Part shown: in pieces, positions 28,298-37,488 of the stretch | Position numbering within the stretch: the first letter of the stretch is position 1 | How the letters are laid out: each line of letters starts with the position of its first letter | From: Flavobacteriales bacterium | GTDB taxonomy: Bacteria; Bacteroidota; Bacteroidia; Flavobacteriales_C; GCA-002722245 | Assembly (NCBI GenBank): GCA_023251095.1 | Contig: JAHEZL010000001.1 | Coordinates: forward strand, 1 to 64,000 | Length of the DNA stretch: 64,000 nucleotides | Direction: 5' to 3' | The notes under the pieces: generated by a model | Told to the model about the DNA's origin: nothing | Databases searched by the model: none | The model's input: the letters and a program-made list of their open reading frames with translations, nothing else | Position numbers and translations under genes: made by a program

Positions 28298-29335
28298 TTA
28301 CCTTATGTAAATCAGCTTCTCTTTTTTATCAACCACTTTTCCAAAAGAGATTAAATCATAGTTGATACTTTTCATTAAGCGCATAAACTCCTCCTCCTTG
28401 TTGGCGGATACCGCAATTAACAATCCTCCGCTGGTTTGTGGATCGGCTAAAATATTTTTTTGATCTTCGGATAGAACATCAATTTTATGACCATAACTAT
28501 CCCAATTTCTGTTGGTACCTCCTGGCACTGATTTTTCTTTCAAATAATATAGCGCCTCGGGAATAAGCGGAACTTTATCAAAATAAATTTCTGCTGAAAC
28601 ATTGGCTCCTTCGCACAATTCACTGAGATGTCCTAACAATCCAAAACCAGTCACATCTGTAAGTGCCGTAACATAATCCAATCCGCCAATAATTGCACCC
28701 ACATCATTCAATTTCACCATCCAGTCTTTAGCAACGTTGGCGTCTTCACTTTTAAGAATTCCTTTTTTTTGGGCAGTAGATAAAATACCCACTCCCAAAG
28801 GTTTAGTTAAAAACAACACATCTCCCACCCTGGCGGTGCTGTTTTTTTTAAGATTTTGAACTTTAACCATACCAGTCACTGCCAAACCAAAAACAGGCTC
28901 AGGACAATCGATGCTGTGTCCGCCGGCCAATGGGATTCCGGCCAAAGAGCAAATAGCCCTACTCCCTTCAATCACTTTTGCGGCTATTTCAGGCGCCAAT
29001 TTATTGATGGGCCAACCTAAAATGGCTATGGCCATCAGGGGTTTTCCGCCCATTGCATAAACGTCACTAATGGCGTTAGCCGAAGCTATTCGTCCGAAAT
29101 CAAAAGGATCATCCACAATTGGCATGAAAAAATCGGTAGTACTTATGATGCATTCGCCATTTCCTATTTCGTAAACCGCTGCATCATCTCTGGTATCATT
29201 GCCCACTAATAAAGATGGAAAACTCAATGGAGTGGTTGCATTAGAATGCAAAATCCTGTCTAGTACCGATGGCGCTATTTTACATCCACAACCCGCACCA
29301 TGACTATACTGCGTTAATTTGATTTTATTTTCCAT
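28298..29335 (-). CDS. selD: Selenide, water dikinase (selenophosphate synthetase)
   Basis: Makes selenophosphate from selenide and ATP. The 345-residue length is typical. The N-terminal active-site loop HGAGCGCKI has catalytic Cys16 (cysteine form, not selenocysteine) and Lys19. [19 protein letters not shown] and the later [18 protein letters not shown] and [11 protein letters not shown] motifs are all present. The gene overlaps mnmH by 11 bp. No selA, selB or selC is seen, so the visible use of selenium is tRNA modification. Confidence 0.97.
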   Translation of the reverse strand: MENKIKLTQYSHGAGCGCKIAPSVLDRILHSNATTPLSFPSLLVGNDTRDDAAVYEIGNGECIISTTDFFMPIVDDPFDFGRIASANAISDVYAMGGKPLMAIAILGWPINKLAPEIAAKVIEGSRAICSLAGIPLAGGHSIDCPEPVFGLAVTGMVKVQNLKKNSTARVGDVLFLTKPLGVGILSTAQKKGILKSEDANVAKDWMVKLNDVGAIIGGLDYVTALTDVTGFGLLGHLSELCEGANVSAEIYFDKVPLIPEALYYLKEKSVPGGTNRNWDSYGHKIDVLSEDQKNILADPQTSGGLLIAVSANKEEEFMRLMKSINYDLISFGKVVDKKEKLIYIR

Positions 29336-30359
29336 TTAATTCGTTTTCTTTTTCAATAATAGTTCTGCTTAGTTTTTCCACTTCAAAAGAATCTACTTCA
29401 ATTCTGTGGACAGTATTTTTTTCGCGCTTATCCAATCCGCTTAAATAAGCCTTGTCGTAATACATTAAACATATCTCGGCCACCTGAGCAAAGTCATTGT
29501 TGTGCAAAGCTTCAGTAGCCAATTTCAAATGCAATCCACCCAACCTTTTTTGAATGCGCTGAATCGCTTCTTCCAGCAATTCTTTAGGATAAGAAGCATA
29601 ATCCTGAACCAAATTAGCTATCCTTATTTTCTTATCTACTTCTAAAAAGATCAGTGGGGCTTGTTTCATTTGCAGCCAAAAATTATCAGGAATATAAATG
29701 CCTCCTAAATTTCTGCTTTCATCTTCCAGCCAGATTCTTTTGTTGGGATCCATCTTGAGTAAGATTTCACACAAATTATTTTCAAACTGCTCAGTAGAAC
29801 TTTGCGCTTTTTGTCCAATGGCGCCAAACGCCGATCCTTTATGCGAGCACAATTCTTCCAGATCAATTACCTGCTCTCCCTGCTCTTTTAAATTATGCAG
29901 TAATTTAGTTTTGCCAGATCCTGTTTTTCCACCCAGTAACATTAAATTAAACGGAGTTGAAAAAGTAGAAAGCACAAAATTCCTGTAGGCTTTATATCCC
30001 TTAACCAAGGTAGATGGTACTAAGCCCGATGTTTCTAACAACCATGCAAAACTACCGCTGCGCATTCCGCCTCTCCAGCAATGGACCAACACTTCTTTTC
30101 CTTGTATTTTACTTTTTACGTCGTGGACAAAAGTGCTTAATTTCGGACCAACAATATCCAATCCTTTTTGCACCGCCGGCTCTTTTCCCTGCTGCTTATA
30201 TATAGTGCCAACAATAGCTCTTTCGCTATTAGTAAACAAGGGAACATTAATAGCTCCCGGAATATGGCCCTGAACGAATTCTCCTTCAGAACGCACATCA
30301 ATAATGGAAGCGGTTTCCGACTTGAATAAAAATTCTTTTATTTCGTAAGACTTTGCCAT
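29325..30359 (-). CDS. mnmH: tRNA 2-selenouridine synthase
   Basis: Converts 2-thiouridine to 2-selenouridine at the tRNA wobble position using selenophosphate. An N-terminal rhodanese domain has the catalytic loop [11 protein letters not shown] with Cys94. A P-loop domain follows with [11 protein letters not shown] (141-151). The 344-residue length suits the family. It is first in a two-gene operon with selD, which supplies its substrate. A promoter is visible at 30391-30398. Confidence 0.96.
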   Translation of the reverse strand: MAKSYEIKEFLFKSETASIIDVRSEGEFVQGHIPGAINVPLFTNSERAIVGTIYKQQGKEPAVQKGLDIVGPKLSTFVHDVKSKIQGKEVLVHCWRGGMRSGSFAWLLETSGLVPSTLVKGYKAYRNFVLSTFSTPFNLMLLGGKTGSGKTKLLHNLKEQGEQVIDLEELCSHKGSAFGAIGQKAQSSTEQFENNLCEILLKMDPNKRIWLEDESRNLGGIYIPDNFWLQMKQAPLIFLEVDKKIRIANLVQDYASYPKELLEEAIQRIQKRLGGLHLKLATEALHNNDFAQVAEICLMYYDKAYLSGLDKREKNTVHRIEVDSFEVEKLSRTIIEKENELNGK

Positions 30360-30390
30360 TTAAAGCATTTAGTTGACTTCAGTTATTTCG

Positions 30391-30419
30391 CGAATGTACA
30401 ATGATCTTTTTAACTTCAA
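30391..30419 (-). promoter_or_regulatory. Putative promoter of mnmH-selD
   Basis: A minus-strand TACATTCG box (30391-30398, one mismatch) has TTG 18 nt upstream (30417-30419). The predicted leader is about 27 nt. A facing box TAATTTCG (30443-30450) serves the divergent DUF3817 operon. Confidence 0.5.
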
Positions 30420-30442
30420 TTTCTTTTCAAAAAAAGAATCCC

Positions 30443-30450
30443 TAATTTCG
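30443..30450 (+). promoter_or_regulatory. Putative -7 box for the DUF3817 operon (TAATTTCG)
   Basis: One mismatch to TAnnTTTG, ending 19 nt before the ATG at 30470. The upstream element is not clear. Confidence 0.4.
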
Positions 30451-30469
30451 ACAAATAACTCCCTATAAA

Positions 30470-30754
30470 ATGAACCACCTCAAAATACTCCGCGTTTTCG
30501 CAATAATGGAAGGATTCAGCACTATTGCTTTATTTGGATTCAGCATGCCCATGAAATATATTTTTGACGACACAACTACTATGCGTCCCGTGGGAATGGC
30601 TCATGGAGTACTGTTTATCGGCTATTGCATTTGGGTGATTTTAGCAGCTGTGCAAAACAAATGGAAAGGATCAAAAACAGCATGGGCGCTCGTTGCTTCC
30701 TTAATTCCTTTCGGGACTTTCATAGCCGATTACAAACTATTCAGAAACAAATAA
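30470..30754 (+). CDS. DUF3817 small membrane protein
   Basis: A 94-residue integral membrane protein with three hydrophobic segments and the family phrases LRVFAIMEGFST, RPVGMAHGVLFIGYC and ALVASLIPFGTFIADYKL. Its function is not known; members often sit beside unrelated housekeeping genes. It starts a tight run: the thioesterase follows after 1 bp, then a thioredoxin lipoprotein and a DUF983 protein. Confidence 0.85.
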   Translation: MNHLKILRVFAIMEGFSTIALFGFSMPMKYIFDDTTTMRPVGMAHGVLFIGYCIWVILAAVQNKWKGSKTAWALVASLIPFGTFIADYKLFRNK

Positions 30755-30755
30755 A

Positions 30756-31301
30756 ATGGAAAAACAATTCAAAACCATACAGGAATCTGAAGTATTACTT
30801 TCAGAACTGATGTTGCCGTCCAACTCCAATTTCAGAGGAAATGTACACGGAGGTTATGTGTTATCGCTCATGGATAAAATTGCTTTTGCCTGTGCTTCCA
30901 AACACTCCAAACAATACTGCGTAACGGCATCGGTGGATACCGTGGATTTTATGAATCCTATCGGCATTGGTGAATTGTTAACCATGAAGGCTTCCATCAA
31001 CTACGTTGGTAAAAGCTCAATGGTAGTAGGTATCCGCGTGGAAAGTGAAAACATTCGTACTGGCGAAAAAAAGCATTGCAATTCCTCCTATTTCACTATG
31101 GTGGCCAAGGATGAAAATGGCAACAGCGCCATTGTACCGGGATTGATTTTGATTACTGAAAATGAAAAAAGAAGATTTATAAAATGCGCACATCGACTGG
31201 AGGCGAAAAAAGCCAAAACCAAGCAGTTCAGTAAAACCGATTTCGATTCGGCAAAATACACCGAAGAATTCAAACAATATAACGTACAGATATTAGCTTA
31301 A
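30756..31301 (+). CDS. Acyl-CoA thioesterase (hotdog fold)
   Basis: A 181-residue cytoplasmic thioesterase of the YciA/BFIT-like class. The hotdog helix phrase is NVHGGYVLSLMDKIAFACASKH, preceded by LMLPSNSNFRG and followed by the VDTVDFMNPI strand. A second strand, VGKSSMVVGIRVESENI, and a Lys-rich C-terminal tail complete it. It hydrolyses acyl-CoA to free acid and CoA; chain preference is unknown. It lies between DUF3817 (1 bp) and a thioredoxin lipoprotein (5 bp). Confidence 0.9.
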   Translation: MEKQFKTIQESEVLLSELMLPSNSNFRGNVHGGYVLSLMDKIAFACASKHSKQYCVTASVDTVDFMNPIGIGELLTMKASINYVGKSSMVVGIRVESENIRTGEKKHCNSSYFTMVAKDENGNSAIVPGLILITENEKRRFIKCAHRLEAKKAKTKQFSKTDFDSAKYTEEFKQYNVQILA

Positions 31302-31306
31302 CAGGT

Positions 31307-31909
31307 ATGAAAAAATCAAATCTACTTCTTGTCGCTATTTCCTGCATCGCTTTATTTTCATGCGATTCAACGAAAAAAACGCAAGTAAAAACGGAAGAGA
31401 AAGTTGAAGAAAAAACAGTTCAGCTAAAACCGGTAAAAAAAGATAGCATTACCTTTCACACTATTCAAGAAGCTGAAAAACTCAACAAAAAAAATCCAAA
31501 AAAAATATTCGTAGATGTTTACACCTCATGGTGCGGCTGGTGCAAAACAATGGATGCCACTACTTTTAAGGATTCTTTAGTAATCGACTATGTGAACAAA
31601 AACTTTTATGCCGTTAAATTCAATGCAGAAGGCAACGACACTGTTAATTTCAATAATCAACGTTTTATCAATCCGGGAGCAGCCGCTCAAAAAAGAGCTA
31701 CACATCAACTAGCAATGGCCATTGGCGCTAAGGACGGACGCATTGGCTATCCTACTATTTCCTACATCGATGAGAGTAATAAAGTGGTTTATATTCAGCC
31801 CGGCTATCTTACTGCCGATCAGTTTTTACTGGTGCTGAAATACATTAAAGAAGAAGCTTACAAAACACAAACTATCGACGAATATTTTAACAATCCAAGC
31901 AATCAATAA
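31307..31909 (+). CDS. Thioredoxin-fold lipoprotein
   Basis: A 200-residue protein with a lipoprotein signal (LFSC, Cys19), so it is probably anchored in the membrane facing the periplasm. A charged linker (20-48) leads to a thioredoxin domain with YTSWCGWCKTMD (Cys76, Cys79), resembling DUF255/thioredoxin_7 proteins that act as thiol reductases. The domain is continued by GRIGYPTISYIDE, containing the cis-proline. The stop TAA overlaps the next ATG by one base. Confidence 0.88.
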   Translation: MKKSNLLLVAISCIALFSCDSTKKTQVKTEEKVEEKTVQLKPVKKDSITFHTIQEAEKLNKKNPKKIFVDVYTSWCGWCKTMDATTFKDSLVIDYVNKNFYAVKFNAEGNDTVNFNNQRFINPGAAAQKRATHQLAMAIGAKDGRIGYPTISYIDESNKVVYIQPGYLTADQFLLVLKYIKEEAYKTQTIDEYFNNPSNQ

Positions 31910-32280
31910 TGTTAACCAAAGGCAGCAAAGCATATAGTATTTTTAAAATGAAATGTCCGCGTTGTCATGATGGGGATATTTTTTTTAACGCCAATCCCTA
32001 TGTGTTTTCAAAATTCGGAAAGATGCACGACAGGTGCCCGGTTTGCGATTTGAAATATGATATGGAGCCAGGCTTCTTTTTAGGAGCTATGTACGTGAGT
32101 TACGGGATGGCCGTAGCCATTGCCTTACCAAGTGCTTTAATACTGTCCATAATTTTTGATGACCTGAAATTGTATCAGGCCATCATGATTGTTCTCGCAG
32201 AGATTGTAGTGCTGATGCCTATACTCTATTATCTGTCGAGATCTATTTGGTTGAATATTTTTGTGGCGTATAGGAAGTAA
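31909..32280 (+). CDS. DUF983 zinc-ribbon membrane protein
   Basis: A 123-residue protein with two CxxC pairs (CPRC, 16-19; CPVC, 43-46) forming a likely zinc ribbon. Two membrane segments follow (about 58-80 and 86-108). It matches the DUF983 family, whose function is unknown. Its start shares one base with the stop of the thioredoxin lipoprotein gene (TAATG), indicating coupled translation. The palindromic element 32285-32458 follows the stop. Confidence 0.88.
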   Translation: MLTKGSKAYSIFKMKCPRCHDGDIFFNANPYVFSKFGKMHDRCPVCDLKYDMEPGFFLGAMYVSYGMAVAIALPSALILSIIFDDLKLYQAIMIVLAEIVVLMPILYYLSRSIWLNIFVAYRK

Positions 32281-32284
32281 CTCC

Positions 32285-32458
32285 AAAATCCCTCTTGCCA
32301 TCACACAATAATCCCCTCCCACTCTCCCTTTTTTCAAAGGGAGAAGCCCAGCCTCATCCATTCTCAATAAAATGTTTTTCAGGAAATGGTCGCTAACTTT
32401 CTTCCTCCTTTAAAAAAGGAGGAGTGCGAAGAAATTGTGCGAGGGAAAGGAGGATTTC
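32285..32458. repeat. Nested palindromic intergenic element, copy B
   Basis: Resembles 2825-2989 in order and sequence: aaatccctcttgcc..., actctcccttttt..aaagggag, cttcctccttt...aaaggaggag, then aaggaggattt. It lies between convergent genes and could act as a two-way terminator. Confidence 0.75.
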
Positions 32459-32470
32459 GTGAATGCTTAA

Positions 32471-34357
32471 CTAATTCTTCACCACTTTCTTCACCGTCAC
32501 CATATCCTGATTTCTAATCTGCACAATGTAATTCCCTGCCGCAAAAGAAGAAATATCTATTTGCTTCACCGAGTTCCACTCTCCCATTTTTTGTCCGAGC
32601 ATATTGTGAATAGCCACTGTATAAGCACCTTCTTTCTCCACCTGAATTTGCAGTTGATCCTGCGCAGGATTCGGGAAAACATTCACTTTTAAAGCTGTGT
32701 TTTCATTAACTGCATAAGACGTTTGCACTGCACTATTGGTAGGAATTCTCAGTAAAGTCACAGATAATTTAGGAAGAGAAAGCGATATTTGATTTCCTGA
32801 AACCGTGTATTGTTTACTTTGCAAAGCATTGTTTGATTTAGAAACAAAAGTTTCTGTTGAAGCTGATAAATTCGCCAGTTGATAGCCTTCCACATTGGAT
32901 CCTGAGGGAGTAAAATTTTGAATATTCACATTGGATGTTCTCGAAGCGGACTTGTCTTTATTCACCAGCACCACTATCAAAGTATCGCCATGATTGGATA
33001 AAGAAGAATAACCCGACACCACATCATCCAACGACGAAGTGGCCTTTGTTGCGAAAGTACCGTAGTAATTACTGAAGAGATGCAGCACTTCCCATTGTCC
33101 GCGGTACCAATCCCACGGTGTAAAAAACTCCACGCCTTTATTTGCGAAAGTCCCTAAATGCGATGCATACCAGCAAGCAATAACATTGGCATCTTCCGAT
33201 CCGTTGGTGGCTATTTGTCCGTATTCACCAATGCCGAATTTCACGCCATGATTCACACCAATGTATTTATTCATCCACTGGTTGCAACGTTCAAAAAAGT
33301 ATTCTTTGGTGATAGTCCCGTCCCATCCCCACTTTCCGGTTCTTTTCACTCCATTGGCACCACTATAAACCCATGTACTGTCGAACCATATTTTATGAAT
33401 TTGTAAATTGAGATCGGGATTGCCCGATGTGCCCGGATAAAAATGAACATCCAGCACATCCAGTAATTTTAAGCCGCTGGCTGTTTGTTCTTCCCCGATG
33501 CGTTTGATAAAGTATTCTATCAAAGTATAATCCTTATTGTCGGCACCTTTAACAAGGTTGTTGTTCCAGTTGAACCAGGTCCACTCGTTGGCAAAGGCCG
33601 GACCGACAATCTTAATAAAAGGATGCTTTTTTCTAACTGCTTTCGCCACTGCAAAATACTTTTGCATGTATTGCTCGGCAGTCACGGCAGTTGCAATGTC
33701 ATCATGCGTTCCATACCAGATATCCGGCTCATTGTCCATGTTCCAGTATTGCAAACGAGTGCTATCGTATCCTAAAGTATTGAACCAATGATCTAAAATT
33801 CCTGCAGTAGAATCGGCAGGCCAGTCTTGTAAATAAAGAGAAGCATCACCAACACCGCCATTGCCGCCGTATTTAGCAGCGCCACCACCACCGGCCCAAT
33901 TGTTAGCCGGAGAATTATAACCTACATCCTGTGAATAGGCCCAGTCATTGAAATTATGCGTTTTGTTGGAAGCTACTTTACCCAACAATTGAAAAGCATA
34001 CAAGCCCTGAGTGCCCGAAGTATTGGTGAGCAAGGAGTTTGCGCTGTAATCCCAGTTATGGGTATACACATTGTTGTACCAATCGGGATGGCTGGTGAGC
34101 TTCAATCGCCAGTTGTATTTAGTACAGTTATTTCCTCCGTTTTCACGGTAAAATCTTAAACCCGCATCTTTATACATTTGCCATGTTGCACCGGATACAG
34201 GTGATGAAGGATCATCGGAAATATTGTTGTTGCGGCCGTAAAGCCATGGAGAAATAGCAGAGATGTTTTGTGTAGCATCAACGGTGATTGTGGCTGTAGT
34301 TTGCGCAAATAAAGGCGAGCAAATGCTTATTAAAATCGGAAAGAATAGTTTTTTCAT
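32471..34357 (-). CDS. GH44-like endoglucanase/xyloglucanase with T9SS tail
   Basis: A 628-residue secreted enzyme. A signal peptide (1-19) is followed by a catalytic domain with GH44 hallmarks: RENGGNNCTKYNW (71-83), the acid/base segment YWNMDNEPDIWYGTHDD (Glu210), and the nucleophile strand KFGIGEYGQ (Glu378). GH44 enzymes cut beta-1,4-glucans, including xyloglucan. A small beta domain (about 440-545) precedes a type A T9SS sorting domain (VNVFPNPAQDQL to the C-terminus). It is therefore exported across the outer membrane and surface-bound or released. A perfect -7 box lies 75 bp upstream. A CE4 deacetylase and a protease with the same tail lie beside it. Confidence 0.85.
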   Translation of the reverse strand: MKKLFFPILISICSPLFAQTTATITVDATQNISAISPWLYGRNNNISDDPSSPVSGATWQMYKDAGLRFYRENGGNNCTKYNWRLKLTSHPDWYNNVYTHNWDYSANSLLTNTSGTQGLYAFQLLGKVASNKTHNFNDWAYSQDVGYNSPANNWAGGGGAAKYGGNGGVGDASLYLQDWPADSTAGILDHWFNTLGYDSTRLQYWNMDNEPDIWYGTHDDIATAVTAEQYMQKYFAVAKAVRKKHPFIKIVGPAFANEWTWFNWNNNLVKGADNKDYTLIEYFIKRIGEEQTASGLKLLDVLDVHFYPGTSGNPDLNLQIHKIWFDSTWVYSGANGVKRTGKWGWDGTITKEYFFERCNQWMNKYIGVNHGVKFGIGEYGQIATNGSEDANVIACWYASHLGTFANKGVEFFTPWDWYRGQWEVLHLFSNYYGTFATKATSSLDDVVSGYSSLSNHGDTLIVVLVNKDKSASRTSNVNIQNFTPSGSNVEGYQLANLSASTETFVSKSNNALQSKQYTVSGNQISLSLPKLSVTLLRIPTNSAVQTSYAVNENTALKVNVFPNPAQDQLQIQVEKEGAYTVAIHNMLGQKMGEWNSVKQIDISSFAAGNYIVQIRNQDMVTVKKVVKN

Positions 34358-34431
34358 TACAAGTTATTTGGGATTAATATGGGCTATCATCCCCCCTTAT
34401 GAGGCAATATACAATTTTGAATAAAACCGAG

Positions 34432-34458
34432 CAAAGTTATTTTGCTTGTGTTTTACAA
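34432..34458 (-). promoter_or_regulatory. Promoter of the GH44 gene
   Basis: Perfect minus-strand TAACTTTG (34432-34439) with TTG/TTTG about 16-17 nt upstream (34456-34459). The leader would be about 70 nt. The GH44 gene can thus be expressed separately from the CE4 gene above it. Confidence 0.6.
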
Positions 34459-34469
34459 ATTGAAACACA

Positions 34470-35771
34470 TTAATAACTAAACTTCTTTGTATAAGTTTTT
34501 TCATCGCTCTTAATTCTCAAAAGATAAATCCCGCTACTCACTCCTGACAAATCTATTTGAAGATGATCCAATAATCCGACACTACTTTTTTTGTAGATTT
34601 CCTTTCCTGAAAGATCAAGCACGCTAACATTTGCATTTTTCATGGATGTTGAAAGCTGAATATTAATTACTGAGTTGTCTTTGTTAATGCGAATATTTTC
34701 ACTTGAAAAAAGTGCCGCGTTAATCCCTAAATCTCCTACAGTTAAAACAATATCTCCGGCATCAGGCACAGCATGAAACATTATAGAATCATTTAAAACA
34801 GTATCCACCGCCACTGAAATTCCGTTTTGAGTAACGGTGCTGTAGTTGATTCCGTTTCTGAAAATTTTCAAACTCAAAGGTTGGTTGTATACAGTGTTGT
34901 TAGAAAGCGTGTCGCTTAAACTAAAAGTCATTGTTGTGCTTGTTGTTCCAAGAAGATTCAGCGTAGCGCAATTTCTTTCTTTGTGATACTTCACCGCTTG
35001 TCCGAAAGTAGTGATCCACACTTTGTCTTTATAAGAAACCAAAGTATCCAGCTGCTGTTGCAAAGCCGTTTGTTTTACCTGATTGAACCAGGTGTCACCG
35101 TGACTGTTATTAGCATCATCAATACTGTGATATAAAATGGTGAGTAAGCCTCCTCCTGAAATAATTTGTGTGAGCTGATTTTCAAAGGTGCTGATTGAAA
35201 CACTGCCGCTCATGGTGTAAGTCATGATTTTATAATAATCATCATCAGTAGTTGCAAAATTATAAGTGTAATTAGAAGCCGATACCGAGCGGGCACCAAT
35301 ATGTCCTGTAGCTTTCAACAAAGCTCTTATCTCTAAATCTTTAGAAGTACTGCCCACTCCTTCACCGAAAGGATAAGCAAACGATACTACTTTTTGCAAG
35401 GGCACGTGCGTTTCAATAGCTGCTTTAACCTGCGTTATTTGTGTATCCAGCTGAAGGGTTGAAAGCGTAAGCAAATGCGGATGTGAATATGTGTGATTGC
35501 CTATTTCATTGCCTTTGGCCTGAGTAGAAACTACCGTTGGCCAATCGTGATTCCACGATGCTACTAAATTTGTGGTGATGAAAAAAGTAGCCGTGATGCC
35601 TCTGTTTTTTAATTCGTTGGGAACGATGGGTTGTTGTCCCGGACTCCAATCATCGAAAGTTAAAACCACCGCCGCGCTTTTGTCATCGTCCCATTTACAA
35701 ATTTCTCCGATTTGTGAGAATGCAGTAAAACCGGACAATAGCCATACGAATAGCAAAAGGTAATTTTTCAT
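34470..35771 (-). CDS. Polysaccharide deacetylase (CE4/NodB) with T9SS tail
   Basis: A 433-residue secreted enzyme. The start at 35771 gives a proper signal peptide (1-20, ending AFSQ); the frame open 33 bases further upstream lacks one. NodB motif 1 is VVLTFDDW (Asp40/Asp41) and motif 2 is GNHTYSHPH (His93, His97), the catalytic and metal ligands. An FAYPFGEGVG segment is motif 3-like. Such enzymes remove N- or O-acetyl groups from chitin, peptidoglycan or xylan. The C-terminus (about 350-433) is a T9SS type A domain ending SGIYLLRIKSDEKTYTKKFSY. It lies 49 bp after the S8 protease. Confidence 0.87.
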   Translation of the reverse strand: MKNYLLLFVWLLSGFTAFSQIGEICKWDDDKSAAVVLTFDDWSPGQQPIVPNELKNRGITATFFITTNLVASWNHDWPTVVSTQAKGNEIGNHTYSHPHLLTLSTLQLDTQITQVKAAIETHVPLQKVVSFAYPFGEGVGSTSKDLEIRALLKATGHIGARSVSASNYTYNFATTDDDYYKIMTYTMSGSVSISTFENQLTQIISGGGLLTILYHSIDDANNSHGDTWFNQVKQTALQQQLDTLVSYKDKVWITTFGQAVKYHKERNCATLNLLGTTSTTMTFSLSDTLSNNTVYNQPLSLKIFRNGINYSTVTQNGISVAVDTVLNDSIMFHAVPDAGDIVLTVGDLGINAALFSSENIRINKDNSVINIQLSTSMKNANVSVLDLSGKEIYKKSSVGLLDHLQIDLSGVSSGIYLLRIKSDEKTYTKKFSY

Positions 35772-35820
35772 AGAGAGTGTTTTAGCACTGAAAAGATAAG
35801 ACAAAAAACCAATTGTCTCT

Positions 35821-37488
35821 TTATTGATCCTTCACCACTTTGTAAATCTGACTTGATCCCTTTTGATCGGTGGCAATAAAAAAATAGAGTCCCGAAGAAA
35901 TATTTTGTAAATCTCCCAAGCCAAAAATCATGTATTGATTTTGTTCAATCGTTTGATTTTCCTCTCTCATCAACCTTCCCGCAACATCCATCAATTTGAA
36001 ATTGATCGTTTGTTTTTGTGCCGAATACATCTCCAATCCTATTTTATCCGTGAAGGGATTACTGCGCATAGAAATCAAAACATCTTTATTGAAATCGTAC
36101 ATATCGCTGCTGTCGCCATTCATAAAAATCTTCATCAAATCGGGAATACCATAACCCAACAAGGAATCGGGATGAGTATACTGACTGGCTGATTTCTCAA
36201 TTTCTTTTTTCAACTCCAGATTGGTCAGCTCAGGAAAAGCCTGCCACAAAATAGCTACAGCGCCTGCCATCAATGGTCCCGAAAAAGAAGTGCCGTTTGA
36301 AGCCCAATATCTGTTTTGATCAAAAGTAATAACAGCCCTGTATCCCTGCGCAGTAACATTAGGTTTTATATCCCCGTCGGAAGCCGGTCCGGTGGAACTG
36401 AAGGCCGCATATTTTCTATTGCCATCTACCGCTCCTATCGCCAAAACACTATCGCCATCAGCCGGAGAAATGATATAATGCCATTTGGTTTGCGCCTCAT
36501 TTCCGGCACTTGCCACCACAAAAATTCCTTTGCGTGCTGCTGTATTGGCGGCTTTCGCAACAATTGTAGTATGGCCGTCCATGTCTTTATAAGTATGACT
36601 GGTGGTAGTATCATCAAAAGTAAAATAACCCAAAGAAGAATTAATTACATCTACGCCAATGCTATCGGCTCTTTCGGCCGCCATGAGCCAGTTGTATTCT
36701 TCCAGCAAGGTTTCCGAATTGTCATCCTCTGTGATAAATAAATAGTAATTGGCGTTGGGTGCGATGCCCTTAATTTTGTTGTTGTTATTGGCCAGTACCG
36801 ATAATACCATGGCTCCGTGCTGATTTTTTTCATATACAGTACTGTCGTGATCCAAAAAATCCCAGGTGTATTTTATCAGTCCGTTGGCCCTCAATTCATC
36901 AGCAACCGTCATCTTGAAATACGGAGTCACAGAAACCGGATTGAATCCCGCATCAAAAACAGCAATATCAATGCTATCCCCTTTGTATCCGCGCTGATGC
37001 ATAAAATGTCCGCCTACCATAGCCACCTGATTGTATCCATCTCCATAATCAGCAGAAAGCAAATTCATTTCCGCAGAAAATTTATCGGCACTTTGTTCTT
37101 TTTTATTTGATTTTTTTTCTTTGGAAGTTAAAAAAACAACCGATTTTACCGTGTTTAAAATTCTTATCTGAGCAACAGCAGAAGTATCTGTCATTTTAAT
37201 CAGCACTGAATTTCTCCATTTGGATTGGTGCGTAACAGAATCAGCATAAGCGCCCATCGACTGTATATCCAACGGATTCAAAGGCAAATCCAAAACATCA
37301 ACCGGAATATTTCTTTTTGTTTTTTTCTTAATAGAACTTTCGCTCAAAAAAACCTCAGGATTTGAAACGCTGTAAGCATTGCCTTTATCCTTAAAGGAAA
37401 CTTCAAAATAATATTCAGTTTGGGAATAGCTCTTTTGAAAGAGCAATAATAAAAGAGAAAAGGAAAATAAATATTTAGTTACTTCCAT
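35821..37488 (-). CDS. Subtilisin-like S8 protease with T9SS tail
   Basis: A 555-residue secreted serine protease. The start at 37488 gives a signal peptide (1-23, ending SYSQ). An I9-like prodomain precedes the catalytic domain, which has Asp179 (IAVFDAGF), His224 (NQHGAMVLS) and Ser401 (SNGTSFSGPLMAGA), with the oxyanion Asn in ASAGNEA. The tail (about 470-555) is a T9SS sorting domain ending SSGLYFFIATDQKG and onwards. The start overlaps the 3' end of the upstream lipoprotein gene by 14 bp. It may mature or degrade surface proteins; the substrate is not known. Confidence 0.9.
   Translation of the reverse strand: MEVTKYLFSFSLLLLLFQKSYSQTEYYFEVSFKDKGNAYSVSNPEVFLSESSIKKKTKRNIPVDVLDLPLNPLDIQSMGAYADSVTHQSKWRNSVLIKMTDTSAVAQIRILNTVKSVVFLTSKEKKSNKKEQSADKFSAEMNLLSADYGDGYNQVAMVGGHFMHQRGYKGDSIDIAVFDAGFNPVSVTPYFKMTVADELRANGLIKYTWDFLDHDSTVYEKNQHGAMVLSVLANNNNKIKGIAPNANYYLFITEDDNSETLLEEYNWLMAAERADSIGVDVINSSLGYFTFDDTTTSHTYKDMDGHTTIVAKAANTAARKGIFVVASAGNEAQTKWHYIISPADGDSVLAIGAVDGNRKYAAFSSTGPASDGDIKPNVTAQGYRAVITFDQNRYWASNGTSFSGPLMAGAVAILWQAFPELTNLELKKEIEKSASQYTHPDSLLGYGIPDLMKIFMNGDSSDMYDFNKDVLISMRSNPFTDKIGLEMYSAQKQTINFKLMDVAGRLMREENQTIEQNQYMIFGLGDLQNISSGLYFFIATDQKGSSQIYKVVKDQ

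Noticed and set aside
28298-29335. selD considered as a selenoprotein
   Set aside because: The active-site codon encodes cysteine; there is no in-frame TGA.
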